DNA from: JBQTHP01 sp052389755
Lineage (GTDB): Bacteria > Pseudomonadota > Gammaproteobacteria > Steroidobacterales > Steroidobacteraceae
Direction of reading: 5' to 3'
Assembly (NCBI GenBank): GCA_052389755.1
Contig: JBQTHP010000017.1
Span: 45,039 to 109,038 of the forward strand
Length of the DNA: 64,000 bases
In this document: piece by piece, positions 27,908 to 37,050 of the stretch
Layout of the letters: each line of letters starts with the position of its first letter
Numbering within the stretch: the stretch's first letter is position 1
The notes under the pieces: generated by a model
Told to the model about the DNA's origin: nothing
What the model saw: the letters and a program-made list of their open reading frames with translations, nothing else
Database searches by the model: none
Made by a program: the position numbers and the translations under genes

Positions 27908-28510
27908 ATGAGCACGGCAGCCGACGAAGCGGCCGCCCGCGCGCGCAACTTGCGCACCGTGAGCGCGCTCGCCGCGTTGTTCGTGCTGCCGCTCGCGCTG
28001 TCGTTCTGGATGTACTACGGCGGCGCGTGGCGACCGGCGGGCCATTCGAATCACGGAGAGTTGATCGATCCAGCACGGCCGCTGCCGCGGGCGCGCCTGC
28101 CGGACGCCGATGGCGGAAGCGCGATCGTCCTGTTCCGCGACAAATGGACGCTCATCTACGCGGGTGACGGGGCCTGCGATGCCGACTGTCGCCGCGCGCT
28201 GCGCGTGATGCGGCAGGTGAGGCTCGCGTTGAACAACGACATGACGCGAGTCGACCGCGTGCTGCTCGCGACGGGAAACTGCTGTGATCGGGCGTTTCTC
28301 GCGCGAGAGCACGCGGGACTCTCGGCTTTCGATGCGTCCGGCGAGGTGGCGAGACCGTTGATCGCACAGTTCCCGGCGACCGACCGTGAGCATTCACTCT
28401 TCATCGTCGACCCGCTCGGCAATCTCCTGATGCGCTATGACGCCCGGTGGGATCCGAAGGGGCTGCTCGACGATCTCAGGAAGCTGCTTAAGCTGTCGCA
28501 CATCGGATGA
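27908..28510 (+). CDS. Sco-like cytochrome oxidase assembly thioredoxin-fold protein
   Basis: 200 aa, one N-terminal membrane anchor (SALAALFVLPLALSFWMYYG), then a periplasmic thioredoxin-like domain. A CXXXC pair (Cys90 and Cys94, GDGACDADC) is in the place of the Sco copper-binding cysteines, and HSLFIVDPLGNLLMRYD near the C-terminus resembles the HS..IDP.G segment of Sco proteins. Proteins of this type between SURF1 and ctaA are annotated as oxidase assembly transmembrane proteins. I chose ATG 27908; a TTG at 27887 would extend it by seven residues. It overlaps ctaA by 4 bp. Confidence 0.82.
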   Translation: MSTAADEAAARARNLRTVSALAALFVLPLALSFWMYYGGAWRPAGHSNHGELIDPARPLPRARLPDADGGSAIVLFRDKWTLIYAGDGACDADCRRALRVMRQVRLALNNDMTRVDRVLLATGNCCDRAFLAREHAGLSAFDASGEVARPLIAQFPATDREHSLFIVDPLGNLLMRYDARWDPKGLLDDLRKLLKLSHIG

Positions 28511-29481
28511 ATGCCGCAGTCTGGATTCGTCGGCTCGCGCTCGCGGGCGTACTGCTGTGCCTGACGGTGATCGTGGTCGGCGCCTACGTGCGTCTCACCG
28601 CGGCCGGTCTCGGGTGTCCGGACTGGCCCGGGTGCTACGGGTACCTGACGCCGACCCAGCCCGCCGATCCCGGAATTCCGCTCGACCTCGGCAAGGCCTG
28701 GCGCGAGATGCTGCATCGCTACGCTGCGAGTGCGCTCGGCCTTCTGATCGTCGTGATCGCGGCCCTCACGATCAGTGCGAGGGAGCCGCGGCCCGTGAGC
28801 GTTCGATTCGCGCTCGCGCTTCTCGCAACCGTGGTCTTCCAGGGCGTTCTCGGCATGCTCACCGTGACCTGGCAGCTGAAGCCGGTCGTCGTGACGCTGC
28901 ACCTGCTCTTCGGACTCACGACCCTTGCGCTGCTCTGGTGGTTGTGGCTTGGAATCGACCGGCCTTACGTGGCAGCCGGCGATGCAGCGCCGAGAGTTCG
29001 GTTTCTGGTTCTGCTCGCTCTCATCGCGCTCGCCGTGCAGATCGCGCTCGGCGGCTGGACCAGCAGCAACTACGCGGCCGTCGCGTGCCCGGATCTCCCG
29101 ACGTGCCAGCACGAGTGGTGGCCCGAGACGGACTATGAGGATGCGTTCGTTCTCTGGCGTGGGCTCGGCATCAACTACGAAGGCGGCGTGCTCGAGCATC
29201 CGGCGCGCGTCGCCATTCATCTCACCCATCGGCTCGGCGCGGTCGTTGCGAGCGTGCTCCTTGCGCTCGCGGCAGCCGCCGTGCTGCGTCAGACTGCGCT
29301 CATGCGCTCCCGCGGCGCGGCGCTCGGCGTCCTCGCAGCGCTCGCTCTGCAGCTCGCGATCGGAATCTTCATGGTCCTCGAAGCATTTCCGCTGTCCCTC
29401 GCCACCGCACACAACGCCGGCGCGGCGCTGCTCGTGCTGGCAACCGTCGCACTGTACCGGCGGCTGGGCGAGGCCCCGTGA
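28507..29481 (+). CDS. ctaA: Heme A synthase (COX15/CtaA)
   Basis: Oxidises the methyl group of haem O to the formyl group of haem A in the inner membrane. 324 aa with about eight helices. Family signatures: [21 protein letters not shown] at the N-terminus, the haem-ligand His in [40 protein letters not shown] (paired cysteines), [11 protein letters not shown] and [11 protein letters not shown]. Overlaps the Sco-like gene and ctaB by 4 bp each, so it is co-translated with them. Confidence 0.95.
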   Translation: MNAAVWIRRLALAGVLLCLTVIVVGAYVRLTAAGLGCPDWPGCYGYLTPTQPADPGIPLDLGKAWREMLHRYAASALGLLIVVIAALTISAREPRPVSVRFALALLATVVFQGVLGMLTVTWQLKPVVVTLHLLFGLTTLALLWWLWLGIDRPYVAAGDAAPRVRFLVLLALIALAVQIALGGWTSSNYAAVACPDLPTCQHEWWPETDYEDAFVLWRGLGINYEGGVLEHPARVAIHLTHRLGAVVASVLLALAAAAVLRQTALMRSRGAALGVLAALALQLAIGIFMVLEAFPLSLATAHNAGAALLVLATVALYRRLGEAP

Positions 29482-30371
29482 CCAGCGGTTCCGAAGTGGC
29501 GCGCGCGCGCGCGCCCTGGCGCGACTACTTCGAGCTCACGAAGCCGAAGGTGGTTACGCTCATCGTGTTCACCGCGATCGTCGGCACGCTGCTCGCGAGC
29601 CCCGGCGCACCGCCGCTCGATGCGCTTCTCTGGGGCAACACCGGAATCGCTCTCGCTGCGGCGTCCGCGGCAGCAATCAATCACGTGCTCGACCGTCGCA
29701 TCGACGAGCAGATGGCGCGCACGCGCGGCCGGCCGCTGCCGAGCGGCGCACTCACCGAGCGCCAGGCGCTCGTGTTCGCAGGCGTTCTCGGGGTCGCGTC
29801 GATGACGATCCTCGCGCTGCTCGTCAATCTGCTCACCGCCGCTCTCACCTTCCTCTCGCTCATCGGCTACGCGGTGATCTACACCGTGTGGCTGAAGCGC
29901 GCGACCTCGCAGAACATCGTGATCGGCGGCGCGGCCGGCGCGGCGCCGCCCGTGCTCGGCTGGGCTGCGGTGACGAATACCGTCGATCCGAACGCGCTGC
30001 TGCTGTTCCTCATCATCTTTGCGTGGACGCCGCCGCATTTCTGGGCCCTCGCGATTGCGCGGCGCGACGAGTACGCGCGCGCCGGTATTCCGATGCTGCC
30101 GGTCACTCACGGCGTGGAGTTCACGCGCCTGCACGTGCTGCTGTACACGGTGCTGCTCGTGCTCGTGACGCTGCTGCCGTTCCTCACGAGGATGAGCGGG
30201 CTCATCTATCTCGCGGCGGCGCTCGTGCTGAACGGTTTCTTTCTGTACTACGCGCTCGCGCTCAAGATCAGCAGGCGGCAGGATCTGCCGATGAAGGTGT
30301 TCAGGTTCTCGATCACGTACCTGATGTGGCTCTTTGCGGCATTGCTGGTCGATCACTACCTGCCGCGCTGA
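29478..30371 (+). CDS. ctaB: Protoheme IX farnesyltransferase (heme O synthase)
   Basis: 297 aa UbiA-fold prenyltransferase that farnesylates haem B to haem O, the substrate of CtaA. Substrate motifs: [24 protein letters not shown] (first Asp-rich region), [21 protein letters not shown], and [30 protein letters not shown] start 29478 overlaps the ctaA stop. It is the last gene of the aa3 oxidase locus and is followed by direct repeats and a large palindrome. Confidence 0.96.
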   Translation: MTSGSEVARARAPWRDYFELTKPKVVTLIVFTAIVGTLLASPGAPPLDALLWGNTGIALAAASAAAINHVLDRRIDEQMARTRGRPLPSGALTERQALVFAGVLGVASMTILALLVNLLTAALTFLSLIGYAVIYTVWLKRATSQNIVIGGAAGAAPPVLGWAAVTNTVDPNALLLFLIIFAWTPPHFWALAIARRDEYARAGIPMLPVTHGVEFTRLHVLLYTVLLVLVTLLPFLTRMSGLIYLAAALVLNGFFLYYALALKISRRQDLPMKVFRFSITYLMWLFAALLVDHYLPR

Positions 30372-30372
30372 G

Positions 30373-30401
30373 GGCTCAGACGGCTGACGGCTCAGACGTC
30401 T
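30373..30401 (+). repeat. Two direct copies of a 13-bp extragenic repeat (GGCTCAGACG[G/T]CT)
   Basis: GGCTCAGACGGCT at 30373-30385 and GGCTCAGACGTCT at 30389-30401, directly after the ctaB stop. The same two variants, one inverted, form the palindrome at 42384-42419. See that entry. Confidence 0.7.
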
Positions 30402-30462
30402 ACGACGGCGAAGACGGAAAAGAGCGTCGAGTCGAGCGTGGACGTCCGTGCGATCGGCGTGG

Positions 30463-30604
30463 GTTGAAGGCCCCTGCGCGATCGCATCAGGGCGGGTGCC
30501 GAGCGCGGGCCGCTGGCGCGTTTCGGGCTTAAAGCGCGCCGGCCCGCGCGAGGGGATATCCCGTCAGGGATACACACGACCAGCGATCGCGCAGGGCCTT
30601 CAAC
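30463..30604. repeat. 142-bp imperfect palindrome between convergent ctaB and M20 hydrolase genes
   Basis: The outer arms are GTTGAAGGCCCCTGCGCGATCGC (30463-30485; split for length: GTTGAAGGCCCC then TGCGCGATCGC) and its complement at 30583-30604, differing by one bulged C. An inner pair, GCGCGGGCC..GGCGCG and CGCGCCGGCCCGCGC, flanks a short central spacer with TTTCGGGCTTAAA. The regions between the outer and inner arms do not pair well. It overlaps the last codons of the M20 gene. It could be a miniature inverted-repeat element or a bidirectional terminator; no target duplication was identified. Confidence 0.7.
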
Positions 30605-31949
30605 GCGCGCCCGTCGCGCGTGCGTTTTCGCTCTTCTCTTCACTCTTCTCTGACAGATAATCGATCGCGACCTCCGTCATCGCGAGCAGGCCGATCGGAA
30701 GAGCGCTCTCGTCCACGTAGAAATAATCGGAGTGGTTCGAAGGTGCGGTCACCGGATTCTTGTCGCGCGGCGTCACGCCGACGAAGAAGAAGACGCTCGG
30801 CACTTTCTGCGCGTAGAACGCGAAGTCCTCGGCGCCGGTGATGAGCGGCAGCGCCTTCACGTTCTCTTCGCCCGCGACGCGCTTCAGCGTCGGCAGCACA
30901 CGCGCCATCAGGTCCGGATCGTTGAGCATCACGGGATTGTTGCCCGGGTCCATCGTGAGGGTTGCGGTGGCGCCGGTCGCTTCAGCGGTGCTCTCGACGA
31001 CGCGTTTCATGCGCTCGATGATCTGCGCGCGCTGCTCCGGATCGAACGTCCGGATCGTGCCGATCATCTCGACGCTGTCCGGGATGATGTTGTTGCGAAT
31101 GCCGCCCTTGATCGCGCCGACGGTGACCACCGCCGGATGCTTCGTGATATCGACCTGCCGGCTGACGACGGTCTGCAGCGCATTGATGATCTGCGCGCTC
31201 GCGACCACGGGATCGATGCCGCCCCAGGGCCGCGAACCGTGCGTCTGCTTGCCCTGCACGACGATCCTGTAGGCATCCGACGCGGCCATGAACGGGCCGC
31301 CGCGGTACCCGATCTCGCCCGCGCGCAGCGCGGACCAGACGTGCAGGCCGAAAACCGCTTCGGGCCTGTACTTCTCGAACAGCCCTTCCTTCAACATGAG
31401 CTCCGCGCCGCCCTCTTCGCCGGCAGGCGCACCTTCCTCGGCCGGCTGAAAAATGAACAACACGTTGCCGGGCAGCGCGTCACGAAGCTTCACGAGCGTC
31501 TGCGCCACGCCCATCAGGATCGCGGTGTGGGTATCGTGACCGCACGCGTGCATCACGCCGACGGTTTCGCCGCGATACGTCGCGGTCTCGCGCGATCGGA
31601 ACGGCACGTCCGTCTTCTCGGTGACCGGCAACGCATCCATGTCGGCACGCAATGCGATCGTGGGGCCGGGCCGTCCCCCTTTGAGCAGCGCGACGACGCC
31701 CGTCTTCGCGATGCCGGTCTGCGGCTCGAGGCCGATGCGTTTCAGGTGCTCCGCCACCAGCCTGGCGGTCCTCACCTCCCGGTTCGAAAGCTCGGGGTGC
31801 TGATGAATGTCGCGGCGCCATTCGATCACCTGCGGCTGCACGGCCCGGCTCAACGATTCGACTCGCGCACGGTCGACGGTCGGTGCGGCGGACGCGGCTG
31901 TGCATGCGAACAGCGCGGCACATGCCGCGGCTTGCGAAGCTTTTTTCAC
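30600..31949 (-). CDS. Secreted M20 family amidohydrolase
   Basis: 449 aa. Hydrolyses N-acyl or amide bonds with two zinc ions; the subfamily is like IAA-amino acid/hippurate hydrolases. I chose GTG 31949 (MKKASQAAACAALFACTAASAA), which gives a signal peptide, so the enzyme is probably periplasmic, and TTGAGGAT is upstream. Metal-site motifs: GVMHACGHDTHTA, FQPAEEGAPAGEEGGAELM, FGLHVWS, and ITGAEDFAFYAQKVPSVFFFVG. The dimerisation domain begins near HGSRPWGGIDP. The C-terminal residues ENARATGAR are encoded by the palindrome arm, suggesting the stop was shifted by it. The substrate is unknown. Confidence 0.9.
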   Translation of the reverse strand: MKKASQAAACAALFACTAASAAPTVDRARVESLSRAVQPQVIEWRRDIHQHPELSNREVRTARLVAEHLKRIGLEPQTGIAKTGVVALLKGGRPGPTIALRADMDALPVTEKTDVPFRSRETATYRGETVGVMHACGHDTHTAILMGVAQTLVKLRDALPGNVLFIFQPAEEGAPAGEEGGAELMLKEGLFEKYRPEAVFGLHVWSALRAGEIGYRGGPFMAASDAYRIVVQGKQTHGSRPWGGIDPVVASAQIINALQTVVSRQVDITKHPAVVTVGAIKGGIRNNIIPDSVEMIGTIRTFDPEQRAQIIERMKRVVESTAEATGATATLTMDPGNNPVMLNDPDLMARVLPTLKRVAGEENVKALPLITGAEDFAFYAQKVPSVFFFVGVTPRDKNPVTAPSNHSDYFYVDESALPIGLLAMTEVAIDYLSEKSEEKSENARATGAR

Positions 31950-32075
31950 GGCAATCCTCAAGGCGGAGCGTGCGGTGCACGCGAGTCTGAAGAGGCATGG
32001 GCGCGGGTGCAACAAGCTTGACAGCATTCGGGCATCCGAGTGCAATGCGGGCTCAAAGCTTGCTGCCCGCGCACT

Positions 32076-33218
32076 ATGCATCTCGTCGACACGACGCTGT
32101 TCTATTCGCCGACGAGTGGCGGGGTACGCCGGTACCTCAGCGCCAAACACGCCTGGCTGAAGGCCCACACCGCGTGGCGGCACACCATCGTCGTGCCGGG
32201 AGATACGTTCCGCGTCATCCCGGGCGACGTCACCACCGTCCCGGGCTACGCCCTTCCGGGCACCTTCAACTACCGCCTGCCGCTCAATCCGAAACTGTGG
32301 TCCGAGACGCTCGCGGCGCTCGAGCCCGACGTCCTCGAGGCCGGCGATGCATTTCATCCGGCATGGTGCGCATGGCGCGTCGCGCAGCGCCGGCGTATTC
32401 CGCTCGTCGCATTCTTTCATTCGAACCTGCCGCAGCTCATCGGCCGGCGGCTCGGCGCATTCACCGAGCGCGCGGTCGGCCGCTACGTTCGCTGGCTCTA
32501 CGAGCGCTTCGATGCCGTGCTCGCACCGAGCCGCGCCATGTGCGGCTACCTCGCGAGCCTCGGAGTGCAGCACGCCGTGTATCAGCCGCTCGGTGTGGAC
32601 ACCGAAGTGTTCAGCCCGGTGCGCCGCACGCTCGATCTGCGCGCGCAACTCGGGCTCGACGCGAACACGCGCCTGCTCGTCTTCGCGGGCCGTTTTGCCG
32701 GCGAGAAGAACATGCCGGTGCTCTTGCAGGCGTTCGCGCGGCTCGGCAAGCCCTATCACCTGCTGCTGATCGGCGGCGGGCGCAGCGCGCGTCCGAATCC
32801 CAACGTGACGATCGTCCCGTTCCGGCGCGACAGCATCGAGCTCGCGTCGTGGCTCGCATCGGCCGACGCGCTGGTGCACGCAGGCACGAAGGAAACCTTC
32901 GGTCTCGTCGTCGTCGAGGCGATGGCATGCGGACGCCCGGTCGTTGCAACGCGCGCGGGCGCCATCCCGGAAATAGTCGACGGGACCGTGGGCGAGCTGG
33001 CAGAGCCGCACGATGCGGCGAGCCTCGCCGAGGCCGTGCGCGCGCTTTACGATCGGGATCTTGAAGCCGTCGGCGCCGCCGCGCGCGCGAAAGTGTTGCA
33101 GCACTTCACCTGGACGCAGGCACTGCATGCGCAGCTCGCAACGTACGCGAGCGTCGGCGCGCGCGGCCGGGTGCCGGTGCTGGGGCGGCCGGTTATCGAG
33201 CTGCGCAGAACCGGCTGA
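32076..33218 (+). CDS. Glycosyltransferase family 4 protein
   Basis: 380 aa, GT-B fold. I use ATG 32076 (MHLVDTTLFYSPTSGGVRRYL); the in-frame ATG at 32040 adds residues unlike the family. The N-terminal domain has the usual glycine-rich SPTSGGVRRYL. The C-terminal domain has LLVFAGRFAGEKNMPVLLQAF and the donor-binding motif HAGTKETFGLVVVEAMACGRPVVAT with the EX7E glutamates (E at ETFG and E at VEA). Such enzymes transfer sugars to lipids or envelope polysaccharides; the acceptor cannot be told. It is divergent from the M20 hydrolase with 126 bp between starts. Confidence 0.9.
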   Translation: MHLVDTTLFYSPTSGGVRRYLSAKHAWLKAHTAWRHTIVVPGDTFRVIPGDVTTVPGYALPGTFNYRLPLNPKLWSETLAALEPDVLEAGDAFHPAWCAWRVAQRRRIPLVAFFHSNLPQLIGRRLGAFTERAVGRYVRWLYERFDAVLAPSRAMCGYLASLGVQHAVYQPLGVDTEVFSPVRRTLDLRAQLGLDANTRLLVFAGRFAGEKNMPVLLQAFARLGKPYHLLLIGGGRSARPNPNVTIVPFRRDSIELASWLASADALVHAGTKETFGLVVVEAMACGRPVVATRAGAIPEIVDGTVGELAEPHDAASLAEAVRALYDRDLEAVGAAARAKVLQHFTWTQALHAQLATYASVGARGRVPVLGRPVIELRRTG

Positions 33219-33252
33219 AGGCGGAAGGCTGAGGGCATCAGGGCGTTCGAGG

Positions 33253-34071
33253 CTACGGACGCATGCGCGGGAAGAGACGGGTGAAGAGCGCCGGCGAGAG
33301 GCGTTTGAACCGCCACAGTCTGCGGTAGGGAGCAGGCAGCACGACGTGCGTTCGTCCCGCGGCCGCGCGCGCGAGAATCTCGGCGGCCACGCCATCCGCA
33401 TCGACGCTCGACGTTTCCATCAGTCTGCGCGCCGCCTGCAGCGTGCGCGCCTGTCCGCGCGCCTGCTCGAGCAACGCCGTCCTGAAGAAGCCCGGCATCG
33501 CGACCGTCACCTGGACGCCATGCGGCTGCAGCTCCTGCGCGAGCGTCTCGCTCAGCGAGATGACGGCCGCCTTCGACGCGTTGTAGGCGCTCATCTGCGG
33601 ACCGCTGACGAATCCCGCCGCGCTCGCGATGGTGATGATCAGGCCGCTGCGTGCCGCGATCATGTGCGGCAGCGCGGCGCGGCAGCCGTGGGCGACGCCG
33701 TGCACGTTGATGCCGAAGATCCACTGCCAGTCCTCGTCCGTGCCGTCGAGGAAATGCCCGGCCATGGCAACCCCGGCGCAGAGGATCGCGACGTCCACGC
33801 CGCCGTGCGCGGCTGCAAACGCATCGACCGCGTTGCGCACGGCTTCGCGATCCCGCACATCGAGCGAGCTCGCTGCGACGTTCGCGCCGTTCATCGACGC
33901 GAGCGCCTCCGCATTCCGGTCGAGCAGGCACAGTCGCCACCCGCCGGACGCGAGCCCTCGAGTGAAGGCGAGACCGAGACCGCTCGCGGCGCCCGTCACG
34001 AGCGCGCGCTTTCCCGGGAAGCGAGCGCCCAGGCGCGCGATCGCTGCGGAGGCTCTGGAGTCGCCGGTCAT
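33253..34071 (-). CDS. SDR family oxidoreductase
   Basis: 272 aa short-chain dehydrogenase/reductase. Cofactor motif TGAASGLGLAF (about residues 26-36), NAG-equivalent CAGVAMAG, catalytic Ser in ITIASAAG and YNASK (Tyr and Lys). The ARG after the glycine motif region and the LLDRN motif suggest NAD(P) specificity cannot be fixed. The C-terminal tail (YRRLWRFKRLSPALFTRLFPR) is like SDRs acting on hydrophobic substrates. It follows the choice-of-anchor B gene by 6 bp in the same orientation, so they may be co-transcribed, though the functions look unrelated. Confidence 0.9.
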   Translation of the reverse strand: MTGDSRASAAIARLGARFPGKRALVTGAASGLGLAFTRGLASGGWRLCLLDRNAEALASMNGANVAASSLDVRDREAVRNAVDAFAAAHGGVDVAILCAGVAMAGHFLDGTDEDWQWIFGINVHGVAHGCRAALPHMIAARSGLIITIASAAGFVSGPQMSAYNASKAAVISLSETLAQELQPHGVQVTVAMPGFFRTALLEQARGQARTLQAARRLMETSSVDADGVAAEILARAAAGRTHVVLPAPYRRLWRFKRLSPALFTRLFPRMRP

Positions 34072-34077
34072 CGATGA

Positions 34078-35883
34078 TCAGTGTGGTTCGCGGCGCGCAG
34101 GTATTCCGCACCGTGCTGCCGCGCAGGCAGTCAGCGCGAGCAGCATCCACACACCGAGCGCTCCGCCGCCACCGCCTCCACCACCGAAGCCCGGCGGTGG
34201 GGGTTGCGGCGGCGGTGGAGGCGGCGTGGGTGGCGTCGTCGAGGTCTCGTTCCGTCGCAGCACGAACAGGCCGTTGTCGATGTCGCTGACGACGAGGGTG
34301 CCGGAGGGCAGGAACGGGTAAACGCCCCATGCACCCTCGGTGCCGGCGTTGTTCTGGGCCGGCAGCAGGAACGTGTCGAAATAGCCGACCTCGCGCAACG
34401 CGAGCGGGTTCGTCAGATCGAAGATCACGAGGCCGCGCTTGTAGTGCGAGACGAAATAGCGGTTGCCGATCGTGTAGCCGTTGTGATCCGTGGTCGTGTC
34501 CGGGCCGGTGTACGAGGTGACGATGGACGGCTGGCGCAGATCCATGAGGTCGAGCGTGTAGATGGACGTGTTGAGCCCGGGGATCTGCAGCTCGTCGAGC
34601 TCGTCGTGCACGATCACGTAGCGCTGGTCGGCCGCGGGCCAGCCGGAGTGAATGTAGCGCGCGTTCGGAAAGCTCACGCGCGAGAGAAATGCCGGCTGCG
34701 CCTTCTCGGTGACGTCCCACACGTCCACCGACTGCTCGTTGAAATCGACGAGCACTTCGCAGGGGTTGTGGCCGGCGGCGCACTGCGTCGTGCGGTTGTC
34801 CGTGATCAGCATGCTCGTCGAGTCATGCATATAGAAGCCGCGCTGGTTCTGGTCCGTCACATTCGGCACACCGGGGTTGACCGTAACGAGCTGCGGAGCC
34901 GTGGGATTGGTCAGATCATAGATCCGATACTGGCCGTTGCTCGGCCTCGATCCTGCGACGTAAAGGAACGGCGTATGGCCGCCGATCACCTTGTTCGTGG
35001 CGTAATCGACGTTCGAGATGTAAACGGTGTGGGACGTAGCGAAGTCGGTGAGCGTGTTCGCAAGACTGATCGAGTTCGGCAAATTTGAGAGGTCGATAAT
35101 CTGCAGCCCGCCGCCCGTACCTTCCGTGCTCATGTACGCATAGGCACGATCGCAATCCGTTGCGGGATCATCGATCTGCAGGATCTTCGTCTCGCGCCAC
35201 GAGGAGCTCACCCCGGGGATGAACCCGACCTCCGCCGGGCTTGCAGGATCAGTGACATCGACGACCGCCGTACCGTTATTGAGCCCGATCACCGCGTATT
35301 CGCGATCGCCGCTATCGCAGCGATGCACGAATCCCCACAGGTTTGCGGCGCTCAGCGGCCTCGAGGAGAAGCTCGTGAGCGGTATCTGCGCGAGGTAGTC
35401 GATGTTCCAGCACGGAAACTGTCCCGCCATGCCGTTCACGCAACTGGCCGGCGGCTGCGCCTGCACTTCAGCCCGTTGCATCGGCTGGCCGAGCTCATCC
35501 ACGGGGAGAAAACCGTGCGCCTGCAGCGTCTGCACGTAGCGCGGATCGGCGCCGACGATGACCGTTGCGTGCGCCTGCGGATCATGCGAATGAAAGTGGT
35601 CTTCAGGCGTATATCCGCCCCGCAGACCATGTTTGCCGAAGAACAGCGCCTCGATGTCGAAGGTCGATAGGTCGTACGTGCCGGCGCCGACCTTGATCGC
35701 ATCGCCCTGATGCACCATCGACATCGCGTACGTGAGCGTGCGGCAGGGGTCGCCGCGGTGCTCGCAGCTCCCCTGATCGACGCCGCTCGGAGCGACATAA
35801 CGCGTGCCGACGAGGTCATCGTGTGCCTGCGTGAGGCCCGCTACGCACGCGGCGAGGATCAGCATCCGGCGACTGGTACGCAT
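34078..35883 (-). CDS. LVIVD-repeat surface protein (choice-of-anchor B type) with GlyGly-CTERM-like tail
   Basis: 601 aa from ATG 35883 (MRTSRRMLILAACVAGLTQA, a signal peptide); the open frame continues upstream without similarity. After a Cys-containing N-terminal region (GSCEHRGDPCRTLTY) come repeated beta-propeller-like units with LVIVD-type motifs: NNGTAVVDVTDPASPAEVGF, GLQIIDLSNL, YRIYDLTNPTAPQLV, SVDVWDVTEKAQPAFLSRV, GLVIFDLTNPLALREVGYF. This matches choice-of-anchor B family proteins. The C-terminus has a Pro-rich linker, a run of eight Gly, a membrane helix (GVWMLLALTACAAARC) and basic residues, which looks like a GlyGly-CTERM sorting signal processed by rhombosortase. No rhombosortase is in the window. 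Confidence 0.85.
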   Translation of the reverse strand: MRTSRRMLILAACVAGLTQAHDDLVGTRYVAPSGVDQGSCEHRGDPCRTLTYAMSMVHQGDAIKVGAGTYDLSTFDIEALFFGKHGLRGGYTPEDHFHSHDPQAHATVIVGADPRYVQTLQAHGFLPVDELGQPMQRAEVQAQPPASCVNGMAGQFPCWNIDYLAQIPLTSFSSRPLSAANLWGFVHRCDSGDREYAVIGLNNGTAVVDVTDPASPAEVGFIPGVSSSWRETKILQIDDPATDCDRAYAYMSTEGTGGGLQIIDLSNLPNSISLANTLTDFATSHTVYISNVDYATNKVIGGHTPFLYVAGSRPSNGQYRIYDLTNPTAPQLVTVNPGVPNVTDQNQRGFYMHDSTSMLITDNRTTQCAAGHNPCEVLVDFNEQSVDVWDVTEKAQPAFLSRVSFPNARYIHSGWPAADQRYVIVHDELDELQIPGLNTSIYTLDLMDLRQPSIVTSYTGPDTTTDHNGYTIGNRYFVSHYKRGLVIFDLTNPLALREVGYFDTFLLPAQNNAGTEGAWGVYPFLPSGTLVVSDIDNGLFVLRRNETSTTPPTPPPPPPQPPPPGFGGGGGGGGALGVWMLLALTACAAARCGIPARREPH

Positions 35884-35929
35884 GCGGCAGAGTTTACGCC
35901 CTGTCCAACGCGCCACGAGAATCGCGCCG

Positions 35930-36316
35930 TCAGCGACGCACTGCAAACAGCATACGCTGACCGATACGGGTCGCCGCCAGCGCGAGCACTGCGCGCCAGA
36001 ACGCGCGCTTCGCGAGCGGCGCGCGCCGCGGCGGCACGGCTCGGTAAAAGGCGCGCGTGACGTCGCGGTGAATGAACACGCGCGTCGCGTCGAGCACGAG
36101 TCCGTCGCGCTCGCCGCCGATGCGATACGTGCCCGGGGCGGTCCGCTCGACGACGCGCGCATCGAGTCGTTCCGGGACCTCGATTCCCGGCGGGCATGCG
36201 AAGGCCACCTGCACCGGCTCATCACCCTCCCGCCCGATGAGCGTGAGGCCGAGCGGACCTGCGCGATCGGCGCGGCATTCCACGGATCCGGAAAAGCGCA
36301 CCAGCAAGGAGCTCAT
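35930..36316 (-). CDS. Hypothetical protein coupled to the M50 protease
   Basis: 128 aa, unknown. The start at 36316 (MSSLLVRFSGSVECRADRAG) overlaps the M50 protease stop by 4 bp, so the two are translated together. The sequence is beta-rich at first, then Arg/Ala-rich with a possible amphipathic or weak membrane helix near the C-terminus (KRAFWRAVLALAATRIGQRM). No catalytic motif is seen. Linkage suggests a role with the protease; this is inference. Confidence 0.6.
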   Translation of the reverse strand: MSSLLVRFSGSVECRADRAGPLGLTLIGREGDEPVQVAFACPPGIEVPERLDARVVERTAPGTYRIGGERDGLVLDATRVFIHRDVTRAFYRAVPPRRAPLAKRAFWRAVLALAATRIGQRMLFAVRR

Positions 36317-37047
36317 GCAGGCGGCGCGGCGCCGCGAAGCTGCTCGTGCACCTTGAACGTCATGACGCAGAGGTAGGCGAGCAGCAGGATGTAATACGCG
36401 GCGTAGCGCACCCTCGCCTCGCGCGGCACGTCGTAGTACCGCGGGTTTCCCTCGGGGGCCGTGCCGCGCCAGGCGCTCTTCACCGCGTGCCACATGCTCG
36501 GCGCGAGGAGGATGAGGATCAGCAGGAACATCGGGCTTGGAATCAACAGGAAGATCCCGAGCAGGATCGGCGCGCCGAGAAACCAGATGCGCGGGGAGAG
36601 GATCGCGACGATGCGTCCGCCATCGAACGGCGACATGGGCACGAGATTGAAAAGATTGATGAAGAATCCCGCGTACGCGAGCGCGAGCAGCAGCGAGCTC
36701 TCGTACATATATGCGAGCCCCAGCACGACGGTCGCGCCTGCGGTGCCGATGAAGGGGCCGGCGAAGGCGACGTGGGCTTCCTGCGCGACGGACATCGGCT
36801 GATCCTTCAGCTCGATCCACGCGCCGAGAAACGGGATGAACGTCGGCAGCCCGACATTCAGGCCGATGCGCCGCGCGGCGACATAGTGACCGAGCTCGTG
36901 TACGAGGATCAGCAATACGAACCCGACCGCGTACCACCACCCGAAGATGAGCGCATACGCGCCCACGGAGAGGAGCATCGTGCCGCCCGTCTTCAGGAGC
37001 GGGCCGAGCTTGGCTGCGTTCGCGAGCAGCAGCAGCGTCTTCAGCAT
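36313..37047 (-). CDS. M50 family membrane metalloprotease
   Basis: 244 aa intramembrane zinc protease (site-2 protease superfamily). The HELGH motif is at residues 50-54 in a membrane helix (FVLLILVHELGHYVAARR), and the third zinc ligand Asp142 is in LVPMSPFDGGRI. Six membrane helices are predicted. There is no PDZ or CBS domain. It ends in an acidic/basic cytosolic tail with REARVRYAAYY. It lies upstream of, and overlaps, an unknown 128-aa gene, and 3 bp after the preceding broken gene, so this is probably one operon. Substrates are unknown. Confidence 0.88.
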   Translation of the reverse strand: MLKTLLLLANAAKLGPLLKTGGTMLLSVGAYALIFGWWYAVGFVLLILVHELGHYVAARRIGLNVGLPTFIPFLGAWIELKDQPMSVAQEAHVAFAGPFIGTAGATVVLGLAYMYESSLLLALAYAGFFINLFNLVPMSPFDGGRIVAILSPRIWFLGAPILLGIFLLIPSPMFLLILILLAPSMWHAVKSAWRGTAPEGNPRYYDVPREARVRYAAYYILLLAYLCVMTFKVHEQLRGAAPPA

Positions 37048-37050
37048 CGC

